Assembly: GCA_023212695.1 (NCBI GenBank)
Contig: JALCCG010000039.1
Location: 1 to 64,000 of the forward strand
Reading direction: 5' to 3'
Source of the DNA: Sporisorium sorghi
Lineage: Eukaryota; Basidiomycota; Ustilaginomycetes; Ustilaginales; Ustilaginaceae
Length of the DNA stretch: 64,000 bases
Part shown: positions 8,505 to 15,780 of the stretch, one piece after another
Position numbering within the stretch: position 1 is the stretch's first letter
Layout: every line of letters starts with the position of its first letter
Made by a program: the position numbers and the translations under genes
The notes under the pieces: model-generated
Databases searched by the model: none
Told to the model about the DNA's origin: nothing
What the model saw: only the letters and a program-made list of their open reading frames with translations

Positions 8505-8822
8505 CCTACATGGCCAAGGTTAAATGCCGGTCGACCTGAAGTTTAAATTTAATTTAAAAAAGTTAAGCATGAGTGGTTGCGTGCTGTTCAGACCGCTGCG
8601 GGACCGGACCGCTGTTAATTCCGGGAAACTGAATCTGTCCAGGGTAGTTTACCGAATTTAAAGGCGAACGCTTCGCTTCTCCAGCAACAATTCCGTTCCC
8701 TACGCCGGTGCTTTTGCGCTTTTGCACAAATACAAGAGGCACTTCACTAAGCAGCGCTCATTAGTATTCCCGCATCTATGCCCAGCGACTCGGAAATACT
8801 ATTAGCGAGTGCCCGAATATGA
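8505..8822. other. Intergenic stretch without a recognised gene
   Basis: I see no convincing gene in these 318 nt. They hold an AT-rich tract around 8541-8561 just upstream of the LanF-like gene (possible promoter), the direct repeat at 8591-8614, and a GC-rich part at 8660-8730 with the hairpin GCGAA CGC TTCGC near 8664-8676. The last part reads like a structured or repeated extragenic element. Confidence 0.5.
8591..8614. repeat. Direct repeat GACCGCTG x2 upstream of the ABC operon
   Basis: GACCGCTG occurs at 8591-8598 and again at 8607-8614, 16 bp apart start to start, about 90-110 bp upstream of the LanF-like gene. Paired direct repeats are the usual form of OmpR-type response regulator sites, but 16 bp is not a clean helical repeat. 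The assignment is speculative. Confidence 0.25.
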
Positions 8823-8828
8823 TATAAT
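8823..8828 (+). promoter_or_regulatory. Consensus -10 box of a small plus-strand unit
   Basis: A perfect TATAAT stands alone here. The region 17 bp upstream (TATTAG, 8800-8805) is a poor -35. It points into a 58-codon frame with a GGGGGG ribosome-like site at 8861-8866 and a clear terminator at 9081-9113, so a transcript of about 280 nt is plausible. Confidence 0.4.
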
Positions 8829-8879
8829 CACTTTGCCGAAACGCTGATTGCGTCCGTACAGGGGGGCTACCTGACGCTG

Positions 8880-9056
8880 ATGATGGCATGCCAATCACTC
8901 TGCTCTCTCATAGGTAGATTAATCATTACGATGGGGGCGTGGTTAACTATGGATATGAATGTACTGGTACATGTGGATCTCAAAATGGATTTCTCTCTCA
9001 GTCTAGCAACTGTAGCCTGCCTTGCTTATGAACCAAGTTCACTGACGAGCTCGTGA
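8880..9056 (+). CDS. Small ORF (58 aa) in its own transcription unit
   Basis: The frame runs from an ATG at 8880 to a TGA at 9054-9056. The N-terminal part (MMACQSLCSLIGRLIITMG) is hydrophobic and recalls, weakly, the short membrane peptides of holin-like type I toxin families; the rest does not. The only ribosome-like site, GGGGGG at 8861-8866, is 13 nt from the ATG, further than usual. In a second frame the segment 8939-9031 encodes a 30-residue stretch with four cysteines (C..C...C...C spacing, ending SNCSLPCL). The two frames meet at a run of five G at 8933-8937, so the locus could be a decayed or frameshifted peptide gene. Function not assigned. Confidence 0.35.
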   Translation: MMACQSLCSLIGRLIITMGAWLTMDMNVLVHVDLKMDFSLSLATVACLAYEPSSLTSS

Positions 9057-9080
9057 AACTCGAGCGAAAAGCAATTGTGC

Positions 9081-9113
9081 GAAGACACCTGAAAAGGGTG
9101 TCTTTCTTGTTAG
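9081..9113 (+). terminator. Intrinsic terminator of the small unit
   Basis: GAAGACACC TGAAAA GGGTGTCTTTC: a compact 8-9 bp stem with a 6 nt loop, followed by TTGTT. There is no annotated plus-strand gene upstream except the 58-aa frame, which supports an independent small transcript. Confidence 0.7.
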
Positions 9114-9224
9114 TGACGCAAAAAAGGAACCAGCCAACACGCCAGTTCCCCATTCTAAATATGCCTATCCGTTTCACCCTTTTACCATCCGAGCACGATT
9201 CTTATATCCTCGATACCTGAAACC

Positions 9225-10613
9225 TCACCGCCTCCAGATGCTGATCCTCGTACCTTGATCCGAGCTTTCCACATGGCAGCCCAGGCCCATTTCCCTTGTC
9301 AGGTGATCCACGATGGCGAGGCCGATGCCCGTGCCTTTGTTCTGTGAGTCGCTTCCGACTCCCGGTCCGCGATCCGAAATGACAAGCATGCCCTCAAGCC
9401 CTTCTCTCTCTTCCGTATGGATACCGATATACTGTCCTGATTTGGCGTGACGGACGACATTTTGGAACAGATTATCCAGAAGCCTGCGGAACCACAGCAC
9501 ATCCACATTCCAGTTGAGCGGCTCGTCGCGCACTTGGATATCGGGCTCGATTCCCGCCTTCTCCCATACCGGATACCAGGCAGCTGCACTTTCCTTGACC
9601 GTCCGCAGAACGTCCGTGGGTTCCATGTTCAGTTTCACTTTGCCGCTGGCCAGCAGATTGTAGGACAACATATTGTCGATCAGACCGCCCAAGTCCGCGA
9701 TTTTCGACTCGATGAGGGACAGCGATTCTTTGCCTTTCTCACTCAGCGGCTCCCGCTCCATAGAGAAAATATGGCTTCGAATCACCGTCAGCGGCGTTCT
9801 CAGATCATGTGACAGATTAGCAATCAGCGACTTGCGCAGCTCCTCCTCCTCACGCTGACGGCGCTGCCCCTCCTCTAACTGGATGACCATATGGTTATAG
9901 CCTTCTTCCAGCTGCCCGATCTCGTCAAGCTTGGTTAAGGCGACCGGCTGCGGTAAACCCGTCACGGTGTGAGGGGAGGTCATAGCAGAACGAAGTCGCA
10001 GCAGCCGCTTGCGGATGCGCACGAAGAACAGCCAGGAGACCACAATAAACAGAACCGACATCAAGGTTATAAACAGGCCATACATCGCCGTTTCGCTGGC
10101 GATTGGCTGCTGGACGCTGATATATTTTCTCGGTATTTGCATCACCACGAAGCCTTCCCCCGATACCTCTCCACCGATAAAGGCCACCGAAGTGAACGGA
10201 TCTCCGTCCACGGCATTCTTCATGAATTGAACCGTGTAGGGTGCGCTCCATACCTCGGGGAGGCTTGGCTGCACCGGCATCTGCAGCCTCGTCTCATTGC
10301 TGCCGTCCACCCAGAACATCGAGATCTCCGGATACTCCAGCTGAATGGAATGCAGCCTCCGCTCTATGGCTTCTGGCGAAGCCCCGCTTAATGTTGCTGC
10401 CTCCTCGTGCCACATCTTCTCTAACACAGCACCGCTTGTATACTTCTCGACAGGTACAGCCGGTTTCTCCGAGAACGTATCGTTCACGAACCAGTAAAGA
10501 ATCGAGGCTAACGGAAAAATGATCGGCATGAAAATCATGGCCAGCGAGATTAACAGCAAATACCGGTTGGTCAACGATTTGCGGAACCTTCCTCTGTTCC
10601 TTCTCCATCTCAT
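9225..10613 (-). CDS. Sensor histidine kinase, HAMP type
   Basis: A 462-residue membrane kinase. TM1 is about residues 19-42 and TM2 about 178-198, enclosing an extracytoplasmic domain of about 135 residues; HAMP follows at about 199-250. The H-box NLSHDLRTPLT places the phospho-acceptor at His269; the N-box is DNLFQNVVRH, and the G-boxes are DRGPGVG and GTGIGLAIV. It starts 4 nt inside the response regulator stop (ATGA overlap), so the pair is co-translated. A sizeable sensor loop differs from the intramembrane BceS type. The nearby LanFEG-like transporter makes envelope or peptide stress the likely signal. Confidence 0.92.
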   Translation of the reverse strand: MRWRRNRGRFRKSLTNRYLLLISLAMIFMPIIFPLASILYWFVNDTFSEKPAVPVEKYTSGAVLEKMWHEEAATLSGASPEAIERRLHSIQLEYPEISMFWVDGSNETRLQMPVQPSLPEVWSAPYTVQFMKNAVDGDPFTSVAFIGGEVSGEGFVVMQIPRKYISVQQPIASETAMYGLFITLMSVLFIVVSWLFFVRIRKRLLRLRSAMTSPHTVTGLPQPVALTKLDEIGQLEEGYNHMVIQLEEGQRRQREEEELRKSLIANLSHDLRTPLTVIRSHIFSMEREPLSEKGKESLSLIESKIADLGGLIDNMLSYNLLASGKVKLNMEPTDVLRTVKESAAAWYPVWEKAGIEPDIQVRDEPLNWNVDVLWFRRLLDNLFQNVVRHAKSGQYIGIHTEEREGLEGMLVISDRGPGVGSDSQNKGTGIGLAIVDHLTREMGLGCHVESSDQGTRISIWRR

Positions 10614-11284
10614 GCTCTCACCCGATAGCCCAGCCCGCGCACAGTCTCAATAATCTCCGGTGTGGCGGGGTCCCGCTCCAGCTTCTCGCGAAGATAGCGG
10701 ATGTGAACCATCAGCGTTTTATCCCCTTCGATATAGGACTCGCCCCAGACTGATTCATAAATCTGCTCCTTGGTCATCACACGCCCCTGATGCTGGAGCA
10801 GATACATAAATATCTGATACTGTTTACCGGTCAGGAGCGTCTCCTCTCCGGTATCCTCGTTCACAATCCGATTCTCGGCCTCATACACGCATAAGTGCTT
10901 CACTCTCAAAGGCTCTGCAGACTTGACGACGGACCGCCGAAGCAGCACCTCAAGACGGGCAGCGAGTTCGTCCGGATGGAAAGGCTTCGTCAGATAGTCA
11001 TCGGCAAATTCCAGCCCCTGCAGCTTATCGTCAATGGCAGTTCTGGCCGAGAGCATCAGGATAGGCAGACCGGGATATGCCTTCTTGATTCGCTGTCCGA
11101 TCGTAAAGCCGTCAAGTCCCGGAAGCATGACGTCCAGAACGACGACGGCACATGCCGCCGCTTCCTCTACGGCCCTCTCCCCGCTGAGCTGCCACCGCAC
11201 CTCATAACCCTTGTCCTTAAGAAATTCACTGACCCAACCGCCGATTTCATGGTCGTCCTCGATATATAGAATGCTTGCGCTCAT
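10610..11284 (-). CDS. OmpR/PhoB family response regulator
   Basis: A 224-residue regulator. The receiver domain has the acidic pair ED at 9-10, phospho-acceptor Asp51 (VVLDVMLPGLDG) and the conserved Lys in DDYLTKPFHPDE. The C-terminal winged helix ends in GDKTLMVHIRYLREKLE and ETVRGLGYRVRA, the recognition-helix and wing signatures of OmpR/PhoB. It is the first gene of a two-gene operon with the kinase. The most likely target is the LanFEG-like operon at 6119-8504. Confidence 0.93.
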   Translation of the reverse strand: MSASILYIEDDHEIGGWVSEFLKDKGYEVRWQLSGERAVEEAAACAVVVLDVMLPGLDGFTIGQRIKKAYPGLPILMLSARTAIDDKLQGLEFADDYLTKPFHPDELAARLEVLLRRSVVKSAEPLRVKHLCVYEAENRIVNEDTGEETLLTGKQYQIFMYLLQHQGRVMTKEQIYESVWGESYIEGDKTLMVHIRYLREKLERDPATPEIIETVRGLGYRVRA

Positions 11285-11514
11285 CGTAAATCTTCCTTTC
11301 GAAGCAAATGTTCAATGCCTGCCAGGTGCTGCAACAGCCGAAAAAAGTGATAGCAGTCCATTGTATGCATGCACTGTGCTCCATCATTTGTCATTCATTG
11401 TAACACGAGATATCCGAAGTTCGGGTAATGAATCGGTATCCTCGTTCCAGTCGGCATCCTGCCTCATCACCATAAGGCACCTGTGCCCTCCCGACCTCAT
11501 GAAAGTCCCTTCCC
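11285..11514. other. Upstream region of the two-component operon
   Basis: The minus-strand promoter for the response regulator should lie here. I see no gene and no clear -35/-10 pair. The stretch ends at the strong bidirectional terminator that separates it from the amylase gene. Confidence 0.5.
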
Positions 11515-11569
11515 ATAACAAGGACCCCGAGCACGCCTCCTTCCAGGGGCTCGGGGTCCTTGTTATGTT
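11515..11569. terminator. Strong terminator after the amylase gene
   Basis: A 15 bp perfect stem, ACAAGGACCCCGAGC / GCTCGGGGTCCTTGT, with a loop of about 16 nt. It lies 23 nt after the amylase stop on the minus strand. Confidence 0.85.
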
Positions 11570-11591
11570 TCACTATAGGAATGGACGCAGC

Positions 11592-13286
11592 CTACTCCAA
11601 TATAACGATTGTATACGGCGGCAGCGTTAAGCTGCTGCCGTTTAATGCCGCACTGTCGTCTGTTGTTCTCGACAGTGACGAGAACCCGCTCTCTCCGTTC
11701 TTCGATGCCACATCCACCGTCTGTTCCTTGCCGGACAGGTTATGGACCACAAGCGCTTGGTTGTCGTTGGTACGGCGGACGTAAGCCATGACCTGCGCAT
11801 TTCCGGAGGTATAGGATTCAATGGTTCCGTTCTGAAGCGCAGGCATTTCATTGCGCCAGCGGATTAGCGTGCGGTAACGGGACAGTAAGGAATTCGCATC
11901 CCCCATCTGCTGCTCCACACCCTGCACGGCATTCCCACGGTTATGCTTTAAGGGCTCCCATGTCGTCTGGCCCTTATCACTGCCCGTGTTGGACCAGATC
12001 ATCGGCTCCCGGATCTGCTCATCCGGCTTCGCTCCCTTCATGCCGATCTCTTCCCCATAATAGATAAATGGATTGCCCGGCATCGTCAGCAGGATGCCAG
12101 CAGCCATTTTGGCATGATTCTCATCATTGTTCAGCTGAGACATCACACGATTCATGTCATGGTTTGTCAGGAATGTCGCATCCGTGAACTTGCCGCCGGA
12201 CACTTGACTGAATAAGCCGTACATCCGCTCCAGCGTGAAGGCAAGGTTGTTATCCTTCTCATTGAGCGCTGCACCCACGATGCTCTCGCCCAATCCAAAG
12301 TTGAAGCCGGAATCGAAGGCGTTATCCAGGTACGGCGCAATAACGGCAGCGGAGTTATCCCAAATCTCCCCCACGATATAAGCGTCCGGGTCCACCTCAT
12401 TCATGCTGGTGCGGAATTCCTGCCACCAGGCCGTATTCTTTGCCGTGGTTGCCTCACCCTTGTCAGACATCAGATCCTCGTAGATATGCTTGGCGGCATC
12501 AATCCGGAAACCGTCCACACCCAGCTCCAGCCAAAACTTGCCGATATCCTTCATCTCCTCGCGAACCTTGGGGTTATCGAAGTTCAGATCCGGCATTCCG
12601 CCCCAGAACGTGCCCATGTAGTGGGCACCGTTCATCTCGTGCCACGGGGAGCCGCTGCCGGCTGCGCTGGAACCGGAAGGTGCTTTCCCCTGATCCTCAG
12701 CCCAGATATACCAGTCCCGCATCGCGGAAGCTTGATCAGCCGCGGACTCTTTGAACCACGGGTGCTCCGTACTCGTGTGATTGACAACCAAATCCATGAT
12801 AATCTTGATTCCCCGCTTGTCTGCTTCGGCGAGCAGCGTCTTAAAGTCCTCCAGCGTCCCGTAATCCGGATGTATGGAGCGATAGTCCGTTACATCATAG
12901 CCATGATAGCTCGGTGATGGATTAATGGGCATCAGCCAAATTCCGGTCACGCCAAGATCATCCGATGTATCCGGATTTCCGTCATTCAGGTAATCCAGCT
13001 TCTGGATGACACCCTTCAAATCACCGATTCCATCCCCATCGGAATCATAGAATGAACGTACAAAGATTTCGTAATAAACATCGGATGGCTGCTCATCCAC
13101 CTTGTTTTCCTGCGGAGCAGGTGCCGGGGTATCAGGCTGCTTGGTTTCCTGTGTGGCCTTCGGCTCAGCTTCCTCTTGAGGTGGTGTCGTGCCGCCGCTG
13201 CAGCCGGCAAGCAAACCTCCCGCTAGCGCGAAACTGGCCAGCCACAGAGGCACAGCCTTACGTGTACTCCTTTTTTTATGCACCAT
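11592..13286 (-). CDS. GH13 alpha-amylase family lipoprotein
   Basis: A secreted, lipid-anchored glycoside hydrolase of about 564 residues acting on starch or maltodextrin outside the cell. I place the start at 13286 because AGGGGG lies 8 nt before that ATG; a longer frame to 13322 lacks this. The signal peptide (WLASFALAGGLLAGC) ends in the lipobox LAGC, followed by a Pro/Glu-rich linker. The (beta/alpha)8 domain has VYYEIFVRSFYDSDGDGIGD, LVVNHTS, GFRIDAAKHI (nucleophile Asp), IVGEIWD (acid/base Glu) and FLTNHDMNR (third Asp). The C-terminal beta domain includes ALVVHNLSGKEQTV. A CAAACGTTTG operator lies upstream at 13365, linking it to the adjacent MalR-like gene. Confidence 0.92.
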   Translation of the reverse strand: MVHKKRSTRKAVPLWLASFALAGGLLAGCSGGTTPPQEEAEPKATQETKQPDTPAPAPQENKVDEQPSDVYYEIFVRSFYDSDGDGIGDLKGVIQKLDYLNDGNPDTSDDLGVTGIWLMPINPSPSYHGYDVTDYRSIHPDYGTLEDFKTLLAEADKRGIKIIMDLVVNHTSTEHPWFKESAADQASAMRDWYIWAEDQGKAPSGSSAAGSGSPWHEMNGAHYMGTFWGGMPDLNFDNPKVREEMKDIGKFWLELGVDGFRIDAAKHIYEDLMSDKGEATTAKNTAWWQEFRTSMNEVDPDAYIVGEIWDNSAAVIAPYLDNAFDSGFNFGLGESIVGAALNEKDNNLAFTLERMYGLFSQVSGGKFTDATFLTNHDMNRVMSQLNNDENHAKMAAGILLTMPGNPFIYYGEEIGMKGAKPDEQIREPMIWSNTGSDKGQTTWEPLKHNRGNAVQGVEQQMGDANSLLSRYRTLIRWRNEMPALQNGTIESYTSGNAQVMAYVRRTNDNQALVVHNLSGKEQTVDVASKNGESGFSSLSRTTDDSAALNGSSLTLPPYTIVILE

Positions 13287-13364
13287 ACCTATTTCCCCCT
13301 GTTCGATATATATTAAGTTCACTGAAATCCGCCTTGCTATGCCTGTAATTCGTCATCATCAGCG

Positions 13365-13374
13365 CAAACGTTTG
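13365..13374. promoter_or_regulatory. LacI-type operator upstream of amylase gene
   Basis: A perfect palindrome CAAACGTTTG, about 80 bp upstream of the amylase start. The identical 10-mer stands before pgmB at 15002-15011. The central CG dyad is typical of LacI/MalR and CcpA sites. Confidence 0.65.
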
Positions 13375-13850
13375 AATAATATTAAACAAAATTCAGCAAA
13401 TAAAACGGTTACATAATACAGCATGTCTCGAATTCCATCTCAGATTCCCGGTATCCCTGGTTATTTAACCCAACTATATCATAACCCACTCTTCCATTTT
13501 GTTAAATCGTTTGCACAAGGCCGTATTAAGTTATTTTCCGGTTTTTTCACGTGATAATACTCGCCTTTCTCCTGATTTCTAATCCTTTCTTCTTTTTTAG
13601 TGCATTTGTGAATAATTGCGCTCAGCTGACTTGGATACGTATTTACAAGCATTTCGATAAACGTTAATATAGCAGTGTGAAACCGTTTAACATTCTGTAC
13701 CTATATAGCTTTAGATCTGCCTGTATCAAGTATACTCGGGGCCTGACAGACCCACAATTAAATAAAGAACAACGGACCGCGCTCTAGCGGAAGTTATTCT
13801 TGTGAAATAAGGGAGACTCCAGTAGTCGCTTTCTTATTTTCAAAAAAACG
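13375..13850. promoter_or_regulatory. Divergent amylase/lacI control region
   Basis: A gene-free stretch of AT-rich DNA between the divergent amylase and LacI genes. Besides the perfect operator at 13365 it holds weaker related motifs: AAATCGTTTGCAC at 13504-13516 and GAAACCGTTTAAC near 13679-13691. These may be auxiliary operators for the LacI protein or CcpA sites. No ORF with a ribosome site was seen. Confidence 0.5.
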
Positions 13851-13860
13851 CAAACGGTTC
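13851..13860. promoter_or_regulatory. LacI-type operator at the regulator's own start
   Basis: CAAACGGTTC, a one-sided match to the CAAACGTTTG operator, lies directly before the ribosome site GGAGG of the lacI-type gene. Its position suggests autorepression. Confidence 0.45.
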
Positions 13861-13876
13861 CACTGGAGGTCCTACT

Positions 13877-14911
13877 ATGTCTGTAACGATTAAAGATGTC
13901 GCAAAACGAGCGGGCGTATCCCCCTCCACCGTCTCACGGGTGCTTTCCAATCATCCGAGAATCAGCCGCGAAACCTCGCGCAAAGTGAAAGAGATTATGG
14001 AGGAAATGGGCTACCATCCCAATATTATGGCCAAGAGCCTGGTTTCCAAAACGACAGAAAGCATATGCGTCATCCTGCCAAAACCTGCGGAAGAGCTGTT
14101 CCTCAACTTGTTCTTCATGGAGCTGATCCGCGGTATTGTCACACAGGCGAACCGTTCCGGATACGATGTGTTAATCAGCTCGGGCGGCAACGAGAAGGAA
14201 GAGGTCGAAGCCGTATCCAGGCTTCTTAACGGTCGGCGTGTCGATGGTGCAATCTTGCTGTACTCCAGGCAGGATGACCAGGTCGTCGATTTTCTCAAGT
14301 CTAACAACTACCCGTTCGTGCTTGTCGGCCGAAGTGAGAAATATCCTGACTTGTTATCCGTCGATACCGATAATGTGCAGGCAGCCTATGACGCAACCAA
14401 GCATTTGATCTCCCTCGGGCATAAACGAATCGGCTTTGTCAGCGGTCCGCCTAACCTGATCGTGTCTCAGGACCGGATGAAGGGTTATGGAAAAGCACTC
14501 GCCGATGCGGGGCTTGAGATGAGAAAAGAATGGATCGTCGAAGGTGAATTCCTTCAGGAAAGCGGCTATCGCGCCATGTCCTTTTTCATGAACCTGCCCG
14601 AACGTCCGACTGCACTCGTCATTGTAGATGATATTGTATCCTTCGGCGTGCTGCGCGGACTTCACGAGCTCGGTTACAAGGTACCCGAAGACGTATCCAT
14701 TATCAGCTTCAACAACATCTCGCTGACCGAACTGTCGACCCCGCCGCTGAGCAGTGTGGACATCGGCATTTACAACCTGGGTTACACTGCTTCCCAAGCA
14801 CTGATCCAGACTGTTCGTAACGATGACAAGACGGTACTGCCGCACCGTTACATCATTCCGCACCGGTTGATGATCCGCGAATCCTCGATGTATTCGCTGC
14901 CCAAATCCTAG
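13877..14911 (+). CDS. LacI family regulator, MalR-like
   Basis: A 344-residue LacI protein. The N-terminal HTH is residues 4-26 (TIKDVAKRAGVSPSTVSRVL), followed by the hinge helix region MGYHPNIMAKSLVSK. The periplasmic-binding-protein-like core contains GAILLYSRQDDQVV, VLVGRSEKYPDLLSVDTDN and HKRIGFVSGPPNL. Ligand-domain features agree with MalR/MalI-type sensors. It sits between the amylase and the pgmB-GH65 genes, all of which carry CAAACGTTTG-type sites, so it is the probable maltose-responsive repressor of this module. CTGGAGG precedes the start. Confidence 0.9.
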   Translation: MSVTIKDVAKRAGVSPSTVSRVLSNHPRISRETSRKVKEIMEEMGYHPNIMAKSLVSKTTESICVILPKPAEELFLNLFFMELIRGIVTQANRSGYDVLISSGGNEKEEVEAVSRLLNGRRVDGAILLYSRQDDQVVDFLKSNNYPFVLVGRSEKYPDLLSVDTDNVQAAYDATKHLISLGHKRIGFVSGPPNLIVSQDRMKGYGKALADAGLEMRKEWIVEGEFLQESGYRAMSFFMNLPERPTALVIVDDIVSFGVLRGLHELGYKVPEDVSIISFNNISLTELSTPPLSSVDIGIYNLGYTASQALIQTVRNDDKTVLPHRYIIPHRLMIRESSMYSLPKS

Positions 14912-14954
14912 ACTCGCCTGGTGGAATGGAAATGATAACGACGCGAAGTACTTC

Positions 14955-14990
14955 AAAATAAAGAAGCATCGTGGTGCTTCCTTTATTTTT
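14955..14990 (+). terminator. Terminator after the lacI-type gene
   Basis: AAATAAAGAAGCA TCGTGG TGCTTCCTTTATTTTT, a near-perfect stem with T-run, directly before the pgmB operator. Confidence 0.85.
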
Positions 14991-15001
14991 GCTGCTTGGT
15001 T

Positions 15002-15011
15002 CAAACGTTTG
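15002..15011. promoter_or_regulatory. LacI-type operator before pgmB
   Basis: CAAACGTTTG, identical to the site before the amylase gene. It lies 27 bp upstream of the pgmB start, between terminator and ribosome site. Confidence 0.65.
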
Positions 15012-15037
15012 CACTAATATTCTTAAGGAGGATTATC

Positions 15038-15688
15038 ATGTCATCCATAACTGCTTGTTTATTCGATCTTGACGGCGTTCTGGTGGATACCGCCAAGTAT
15101 CACTACATTGCATGGAAGCGTCTTGCCGGGGAGCTTGGTTTTGATTTCACCGAGCAGGACAATGAGCGCTTGAAGGGAGTCAGCCGGATGGCTTCCCTCG
15201 ATATTCTGCTTGAAATCGGCGGAATGACGCTTGATGAAGACGCGAAGCTGGCACTTGCGGAGAAGAAAAACGCCTGGTACGTCGAGTATATTTCCAAAAT
15301 GGATGAATCCGAGATTTTGCCCGGAGCACTCGACTTTATCCAGGCTCTGAAAGCCCGCGGCATTAAGGTTGCTCTGGGCTCGGCCAGCAAGAACGCCATG
15401 CTGATCTTGAACAATACCGGCCTCACCCCTTATTTCGATGCCATTATCGACGGAACGAAGACCAGCCAAGCGAAACCGGATCCGGAGGTTTTCACCATGG
15501 GGGCCCATGAACTTGACGTTCAGCCTGATACCTGTGTCGTATTCGAGGATGCAGAAGCCGGAATCGAAGCTGCCACTCGCGCCGGTATGCGCAGTGTCGG
15601 CATTGGATCCCCTGAAACCTTGGGACGCGCCGACATCGTTCTATCCTCCCTGGAAGAGTTCACGGTGGACCGTCTGCTGGAATTGTAG
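15038..15688 (+). CDS. pgmB: Beta-phosphoglucomutase
   Basis: A 216-residue HAD-superfamily enzyme that converts beta-glucose 1-phosphate to glucose 6-phosphate. The start at 15038 is set by AAGGAGG 7 nt upstream; a longer in-frame reading from 14996 is rejected. Motif I is FDLDGVLVDT with nucleophile Asp10 and acid/base Asp12; motif II is LGSASKNA, and motif III is KPDPEVF plus VFEDAEAGIEA. The cap contains YHYIAWKRLAGELGFDF and KGVSR, typical of PgmB. It is followed by a GH65 phosphorylase whose product is beta-glucose 1-phosphate, which fits this enzyme exactly. Confidence 0.95.
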   Translation: MSSITACLFDLDGVLVDTAKYHYIAWKRLAGELGFDFTEQDNERLKGVSRMASLDILLEIGGMTLDEDAKLALAEKKNAWYVEYISKMDESEILPGALDFIQALKARGIKVALGSASKNAMLILNNTGLTPYFDAIIDGTKTSQAKPDPEVFTMGAHELDVQPDTCVVFEDAEAGIEAATRAGMRSVGIGSPETLGRADIVLSSLEEFTVDRLLEL

Positions 15689-15780
15689 AAGCATGAGCTC
15701 ATACGCTTTGGGCAACTCTAGCAGCATCATCCCATATAGATATGCAACCATTTTCCCTACTTATAAAGGAGCCGATGATT

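Noticed and set aside
8880..9056. Firm call of a lanthipeptide or holin-like toxin gene
   Set aside because: Leader, modification genes and a convincing ribosome site are missing; left as an unassigned small ORF.
11211..11630. 139-codon plus-strand frame
   Set aside because: Covers the response regulator start, the intergenic region and the terminator hairpin; no coding character.
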